From contig NZ_JRJU01000017.1 in assembly GCF_000787375.1 (NCBI RefSeq), positions 42,319 through 106,318 on the forward strand: a stretch of 64,000 nt of DNA, read 5' to 3'. Positions 60,455-64,000 of the stretch are shown piece by piece. The position numbers and the translations under genes are program-made. The notes below the pieces were generated by a model that made no database searches, was not told where the DNA came from, and was given only the letters and a program-made list of their open reading frames with translations. The stretch's first letter is position 1, and every line of letters begins with the position of its first letter. This DNA is from Halalkalibacter okhensis. Its GTDB lineage: Bacteria; Bacillota; Bacilli; Bacillales; Bacillaceae_D.

Positions 60455-62143
60455 TTATAAATTGAACTTCTTTACCGTCTCTTGTAATTCTTCAGCCATT
60501 CTCGATAACATCTCAGCAGACGCAGAAATCTCTTGCATCGTTGCCGTTTGTTCTTCGGCTGATGCAGCGACATTTTGCGAGTACGAAGAGGCGTTCTCCG
60601 CAATTGTAGAAGCTTCTTTAATTGCCTCAAGCATGTTCATCGTGCCCATAGCGATTTGTTGGACAGCGATCGACACTTCGTCGACTTGAACGGAAATGTC
60701 ATTGATGGATGAGGAGATCTCTTTAAACTCATCTCCAGCTTCTGTTGCATAAACAAGACCTTGCTGGACCGTGTTGCTTCCTTCAGCCATCGATGTAACC
60801 GATTGTTTAATATCAGCCTGAATATCTTGGATTAGCGTACTAATTTGCCCAGCCGATTGATGAGACTGTTCAGCTAATTTCCGAACTTCATCCGCAACAA
60901 CGGCAAATCCTCTACCATGCTCGCCAGCTCTTGCTGCTTCAATCGCTGCATTTAATGCAAGCAAATTCGTTTGATCAGAAACTGCTGTAATGAGAGATAT
61001 GATGCTGCCAATTTCACTCGATTTTTCTTCCAAGTTCGAAATCACCGTCGATGTGGCAACAGCTTGGTTGTTAATCGCATTCATTTGATTCATGGTTTTT
61101 TCAACGATTTCTAACCCATTATTTGACTTTTGTTGAGCGGTACTTGTTGCTTCTGAAACAGAAAAGATGTTTCGCGCGATTTGTTCCACCCCTGCCGAAA
61201 TTTCATTGGCTGTATTATTTGCAGTAGATGTACTCTCTGCTTGATTTTCAGCGCCGGAGGCAACAGCTTGGATGGATTCGGTAATTTGATCGGTTGCTTT
61301 TGCCGATTCGTTCGCACTTGCATTAAGCTGCTCGGATGAAGCTGCTACTTGTTCAGAGTTCGTCTGAATGCTTGAAATCATTTCTCGTAAATTATCGGTC
61401 ATTTGGTTAAACGATTCATTTAGATCGTGTATTTCATCCTTACTCTTAACGGTAATTCGTGAAACCGTTAAATCACCCGAAGCCACTTGCCTTGCAACGC
61501 CACTTAGTTTGAAAATAGGTTTTGCGATGAGATTAGCGACGAAAATCCCGCTAATAATAGCTAACAGAAAAGCAATGGCACTAACGATCACAACTAAGAT
61601 AGCCGCAGCTTGTGCGGACTGAGTTGTTTCCGCCTGGACCTCGTCTAATCTCTCTTCTTCAAACGAAGTAAGAGCTCGAGATACTTCACGCATTTCCATG
61701 CTAATAGGCAAAACATTTTCATTGGCTACTCGAATGCCATGATCATGAATCGATCTTGAAATGTTAATTGCTCGTTCTGATTCACTTAAGAAAATATTGT
61801 TGAGTGTAGAAAGTCTATCTATATAGGTAAGCGCCTCTTCTGAAGAAGTCAACTCTCGAGCGCTTTCGATTAAACCTTGTACTTCGCGGTTATTACTATG
61901 CATTTCGTCAATAAACGATTCATCTTCAAATAGGAAATAAGCGTTAAGATCGTTTGCTTGATCACTAGTTAGTGCTTCAATTTCCTGACTAATCGAGCGG
62001 ACTTCTGACACCGTTTCAATTAAATATGTAAAAGATTGATTCGTTTGCTTTAAGTTATAATAGGAAATAAAGCTAGCAACTCCAAACAAAATCGAAATCA
62101 AAACAAAGCTAGTAATCAATTTTTTTCGAATGGTAAAATTCAT
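60455..62143 (-). CDS. Methyl-accepting chemotaxis protein (start region questionable)
   Basis: 562 residues from ATG 62143. Transmembrane helices about 10-30 and 185-210 flank a helical extracytoplasmic domain (4HB-like); HAMP and signalling tip [20 protein letters not shown] follow. There is no ribosome site before ATG 62143. A strong GGAGG lies 7 nt before an ATG at 62210 that opens a 33-codon Lys-rich frame out of phase by one base, running through two A7 tracts. Restoring one base there would extend the receptor by a Lys-rich N-terminus. Downstream of the CheX gene under the c-di-GMP riboswitch. Confidence 0.88.
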   Translation of the reverse strand: MNFTIRKKLITSFVLISILFGVASFISYYNLKQTNQSFTYLIETVSEVRSISQEIEALTSDQANDLNAYFLFEDESFIDEMHSNNREVQGLIESARELTSSEEALTYIDRLSTLNNIFLSESERAINISRSIHDHGIRVANENVLPISMEMREVSRALTSFEEERLDEVQAETTQSAQAAAILVVIVSAIAFLLAIISGIFVANLIAKPIFKLSGVARQVASGDLTVSRITVKSKDEIHDLNESFNQMTDNLREMISSIQTNSEQVAASSEQLNASANESAKATDQITESIQAVASGAENQAESTSTANNTANEISAGVEQIARNIFSVSEATSTAQQKSNNGLEIVEKTMNQMNAINNQAVATSTVISNLEEKSSEIGSIISLITAVSDQTNLLALNAAIEAARAGEHGRGFAVVADEVRKLAEQSHQSAGQISTLIQDIQADIKQSVTSMAEGSNTVQQGLVYATEAGDEFKEISSSINDISVQVDEVSIAVQQIAMGTMNMLEAIKEASTIAENASSYSQNVAASAEEQTATMQEISASAEMLSRMAEELQETVKKFNL

Positions 62144-62210
62144 AAACGTAGTTGTTTTTTTGCTTTTTTTGTTTCTTAATTTGTGACTTTTTCTCTTTGC
62201 GTAATTTCAT
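62109..62210 (-). other. Short frame with strong ribosome site overlapping the chemoreceptor start
   Basis: [20 protein letters not shown], then 13 more codons and TAG at 62109-62111. GGAGG is 7 nt upstream of the ATG. The A7 tracts (T7 at 62155-62161 and 62164-62170 on the plus strand) are candidate slippage sites. It may be the true receptor start separated by a frameshift, or a leader peptide. Confidence 0.5.
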
Positions 62211-62246
62211 CTGTGAACCTCCAAGTAAGAGTTAGTAGATCTGTGA

Positions 62247-62708
62247 TTAATCTAGTAATAAGTAAATGTCCATATCTCCGGTGTCTTGGAATGAGAGGGG
62301 GACTTGCATTCCTTTGTCAAACTCGGCTAGTACGATATGTTCTTTTATGACAAAAGGGGTGGTAATATCCGTCGTCACACCGTACTCCACAAGGATGGTC
62401 GAAAAACTACCGGCGATCATATTGCCTAACTCACCAATGAATGAATCTAACATCTCTCCTTCAAGTGGCATCCCAAACATCGATTGACCAATAGCTGAAA
62501 AAACCGCTACATCTCCAGTCATGACTAATTTCCCTTTCATATCGCCTATAAGTTCAATAGAAACACCATAGTCGACTACTACTGAATGTTCTAATCGTTT
62601 CGGAAAGGAATTGGTTATTTGAAGAGGAACGACATTTTTCATAGAGGTAATGATTCCTTGGATGAAGTGAATGTTTGTTTGATAGGTCATGTCTGTTGTA
62701 GAAATCAT
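62247..62708 (-). CDS. cheX: CheX-like chemotaxis phosphatase-family protein
   Basis: 153 residues, CheC/CheX/FliY fold. N-terminal NIHFIQGIITSMKNVVPLQ, a central GKLVMTGDVAVFSAIGQSMFG strand-helix, and the phosphatase-type helix MLDSFIGELGNMIAGSF with the conserved E-x2-N. These dephosphorylate CheY-P or related targets. First gene after the riboswitch and 103 bp upstream of the chemoreceptor gene. Could equally act on another receiver domain. Confidence 0.85.
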   Translation of the reverse strand: MISTTDMTYQTNIHFIQGIITSMKNVVPLQITNSFPKRLEHSVVVDYGVSIELIGDMKGKLVMTGDVAVFSAIGQSMFGMPLEGEMLDSFIGELGNMIAGSFSTILVEYGVTTDITTPFVIKEHIVLAEFDKGMQVPLSFQDTGDMDIYLLLD

Positions 62709-62742
62709 TTGTGATCCTCCTTCTTAATAAGATATGAATAGT

Positions 62743-62774
62743 AAAAATGACTACTCCTAAAAAGAGGAATAGCC
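62743..62774 (-). terminator. Riboswitch expression platform (terminator)
   Basis: Minus strand: GGCTATTCCT / AGGAGTAGTC stem (with G-U pairs) followed by ATTTTTAC, between the aptamer and the CheX start. Confidence 0.65.
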
Positions 62775-62803
62775 AAATAGAGTATGTTGAACAAACTATT
62801 ACT

Positions 62804-62881
62804 TGGCAACCAGGCGAACATAGTATGAATATACCTTAGTCCCTAGGCTTTGCGTCCTACACTTTCGAGTAGTTTGCCTTT
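62804..62881 (-). ncRNA. Cyclic di-GMP-I (GEMM-I) riboswitch
   Basis: Minus strand: AAGGCAAACTACTCGAAAGT, GTAGGACGCAAAGCCTAGGG, ACTAAGGTATATTC, and CGCCTGGTTGCC reproduce the GEMM-I layout (CGAAAG loop, GACGCAAAGCC, closing GGTTGCC). It precedes the CheX-chemoreceptor operon. Confidence 0.92.
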
Positions 62882-62891
62882 TTCCTATTTA

Positions 62892-62897
62892 ATTATA
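62892..62897 (-). promoter_or_regulatory. -10 element upstream of the CheX riboswitch
   Basis: TATAAT on the minus strand, 10 bp before the aptamer, as expected if transcription begins just upstream of the riboswitch. No clear -35. Confidence 0.5.
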
Positions 62898-63014
62898 GAA
62901 CTTTCGCCTTATCATCATATACTGAAAAATGTGCTAATTCAACCGGTTTCAACATATTTCTACAAGTTCATAACGAAAAAAATCTAGAAATATAAAAAAA
63001 GATTAAAAAAGTCC

Positions 63015-63041
63015 TAAACATGTTGAATCAGGTGCCGATAA
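63015..63041 (+). promoter_or_regulatory. hag: Sigma-D promoter of hag
   Basis: TAAA (63015-63018), exactly 15 nt, then GCCGATAA (63034-63041): almost the perfect sigma-D consensus. Confidence 0.88.
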
Positions 63042-63112
63042 TATTATTGTAAAGCTGAAAGTGCATATGGCGGCCGAATATGTGCTGGAGGCTTAAAACT
63101 AAAGATCCCGAC

Positions 63113-63147
63113 ACAAGGACGTGGAGGGTGTAAATTCAAGGAGGAAA
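63113..63147 (+). promoter_or_regulatory. CsrA-binding sites in the hag leader
   Basis: ACAAGGACGT (63113-63122) matches the CsrA consensus ACARGGAUGU closely; a second GGA site, TTCAAGGAGGAAAT, overlaps the ribosome site at about 63135-63148. Two-site layout is as in B. subtilis hag. Confidence 0.7.
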
Positions 63148-63153
63148 TTTATA

Positions 63154-64000
63154 ATGATTATTAATAATAATATTCCAGCGTTAACGTCTTACCGTCAAAT
63201 GGGAGCTAATCAAAAAGCAGCTTCAAATTCAATGGAAAAGCTAGCTTCAGGTCTTCGTATTAACAAAGCAGGGGACGATGCAGCAGGTTTAGCAATTTCT
63301 GAAAAAATGCGTGGACAAATTCGTGGTTTAGATCAAGCGTCTCGTAATGCTCAAGATGGTATTTCTATGATTCAGACAGCTGAGGGTGCACTTCAAGAGA
63401 CACAAAACATTCTTCAACGTATGCGTGAACTATCTGTACAAAGTTCTAATGATACGAATACCCTTACTGATCGAAAAGAAATTCAAAAAGAGATGAACCA
63501 ATTAATTGAGGAAATTGATAGAATTTCTACGGATACAGAATTTAATACAAAAAAACTATTAAATGGTGATTTGACAAGTAGTGGAACTACTGGAACAGCA
63601 ACTACTGCTGATGCAGTATCATCTCAGACGACAGGAACAAGTGGTAATATTGCTATTACAGACCCGTCCACTTTCACAGGAGAAACAGGAACATGGACAT
63701 TAGCTACCACTGACGGTACAGCTTTCACGTTGGATAAGGGTGATGGAACTGGTGCACAAACAATTGATTTGAGTACTGGAACAGCAACTGTAGATGGTAT
63801 CGAACTAGATATTTCAGGAATTACTGCTGCTGCTAATGATGAATGGTCAATAGAGGTAACTGCAGCTTCTACAGGTACTGGTACATCAACTGGCGGAGCG
63901 GTAATCCATATTGGAGCAAATAGTGCTCAAAGTCTAACTGTAGATATTAATCAAATGGATAGTACAACACTTGGTGGAGGAACTAATACTGGAACAGCAA
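63154..64000 (+). CDS. hag: Flagellin (3'-truncated by window edge)
   Basis: ATG at 63154 after CAAGGAGG. N-terminal D0/D1 domain [52 protein letters not shown] and [15 protein letters not shown] is classical. After KKLLNGD (about residue 147) it enters a Thr/Gly/Ser-rich variable region of at least 130 residues, still open at the window end. This is longer than the variable region of typical 270-300-residue Bacillus flagellins. Forms the filament; translation expected to be controlled by CsrA/FliW. Confidence 0.95.
   Translation, partial: MIINNNIPALTSYRQMGANQKAASNSMEKLASGLRINKAGDDAAGLAISEKMRGQIRGLDQASRNAQDGISMIQTAEGALQETQNILQRMRELSVQSSNDTNTLTDRKEIQKEMNQLIEEIDRISTDTEFNTKKLLNGDLTSSGTTGTATTADAVSSQTTGTSGNIAITDPSTFTGETGTWTLATTDGTAFTLDKGDGTGAQTIDLSTGTATVDGIELDISGITAAANDEWSIEVTAASTGTGTSTGGAVIHIGANSAQSLTVDINQMDSTTLGGGTNTGTA

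Overview
The window reads as the chromosome of a low-GC Gram-positive bacterium of the Bacillaceae. The gene order in several blocks follows Bacillus subtilis: tagO and an LCP gene, then yvyE-degS-degU-fakB, comFA-comFC, yvyF-flgM-flgN-flgK-flgL-yviE, fliW-csrA and hag. Very acidic extracytoplasmic proteins, such as the D/E-rich linker of the oligopeptide-binding lipoprotein, hint at an alkaliphile (Alkalihalobacillus or Halalkalibacter type). That last point is inference. I saw no tRNA, rRNA, CRISPR array or prophage.

Region 1 (1-26.9 kb) is a cell-envelope region. Six secreted proteins each carry three tandem CWB2 cell-wall-binding repeats fused to a different effector: an Amidase_3 amidase, an NlpC/P60 peptidase, a subtilisin, a SpoIID/LytB domain, a GH18 glycosidase and a LysM protein with an unusual C-terminal domain. 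They surround a glycopolymer operon: UDP-ManNAc dehydrogenase, TagO/WecA, TagA/WecG, a MurJ/Wzx-like flippase, GNAT, PIG-L deacetylase, a Wzy/ligase-like protein and a GT4 glycosyltransferase. MnaA lies upstream, and a second TagO plus an LCP ligase lie downstream. The inventory resembles the enterobacterial common antigen pathway and would make a ManNAcA-containing wall polymer, plausibly the ligand of the CWB2 modules.

Region 2 (26.9-35.8 kb) holds an Lrp-type regulator, a complete appDFABC oligopeptide ABC transporter operon, pyroglutamyl peptidase, YjbQ and YvyE.

Region 3 (35.9-50.5 kb) is the DegSU, competence and late-flagellar backbone. degS is frameshifted near its 3' end. Inserted between yviE and fliW are a coiled-coil repeat protein and a solute-binding-protein/chemoreceptor pair preceded by a perfect 36-bp palindrome.

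Region 4 (50.5-63.1 kb) separates csrA from hag, which are close neighbours in B. subtilis. It looks like a c-di-GMP/chemotaxis island: a double winged-helix protein, a PAS-GGDEF-EAL protein, three chemoreceptors, motAB, a CheX-like protein, a FliL-like protein, and two c-di-GMP-I riboswitches. One riboswitch precedes a protein built from five tandem helix-turn-helix units, and the other precedes the CheX/chemoreceptor operon. The window ends inside flagellin (hag), which has a sigma-D promoter and CsrA-type leader sites.

Intergenic space is rich in repeats: a dispersed roughly 150-bp element (tandemly triplicated at 19.3-19.7 kb), two GC-rich palindromic elements, and GGGGTCAGACCCC palindromes.
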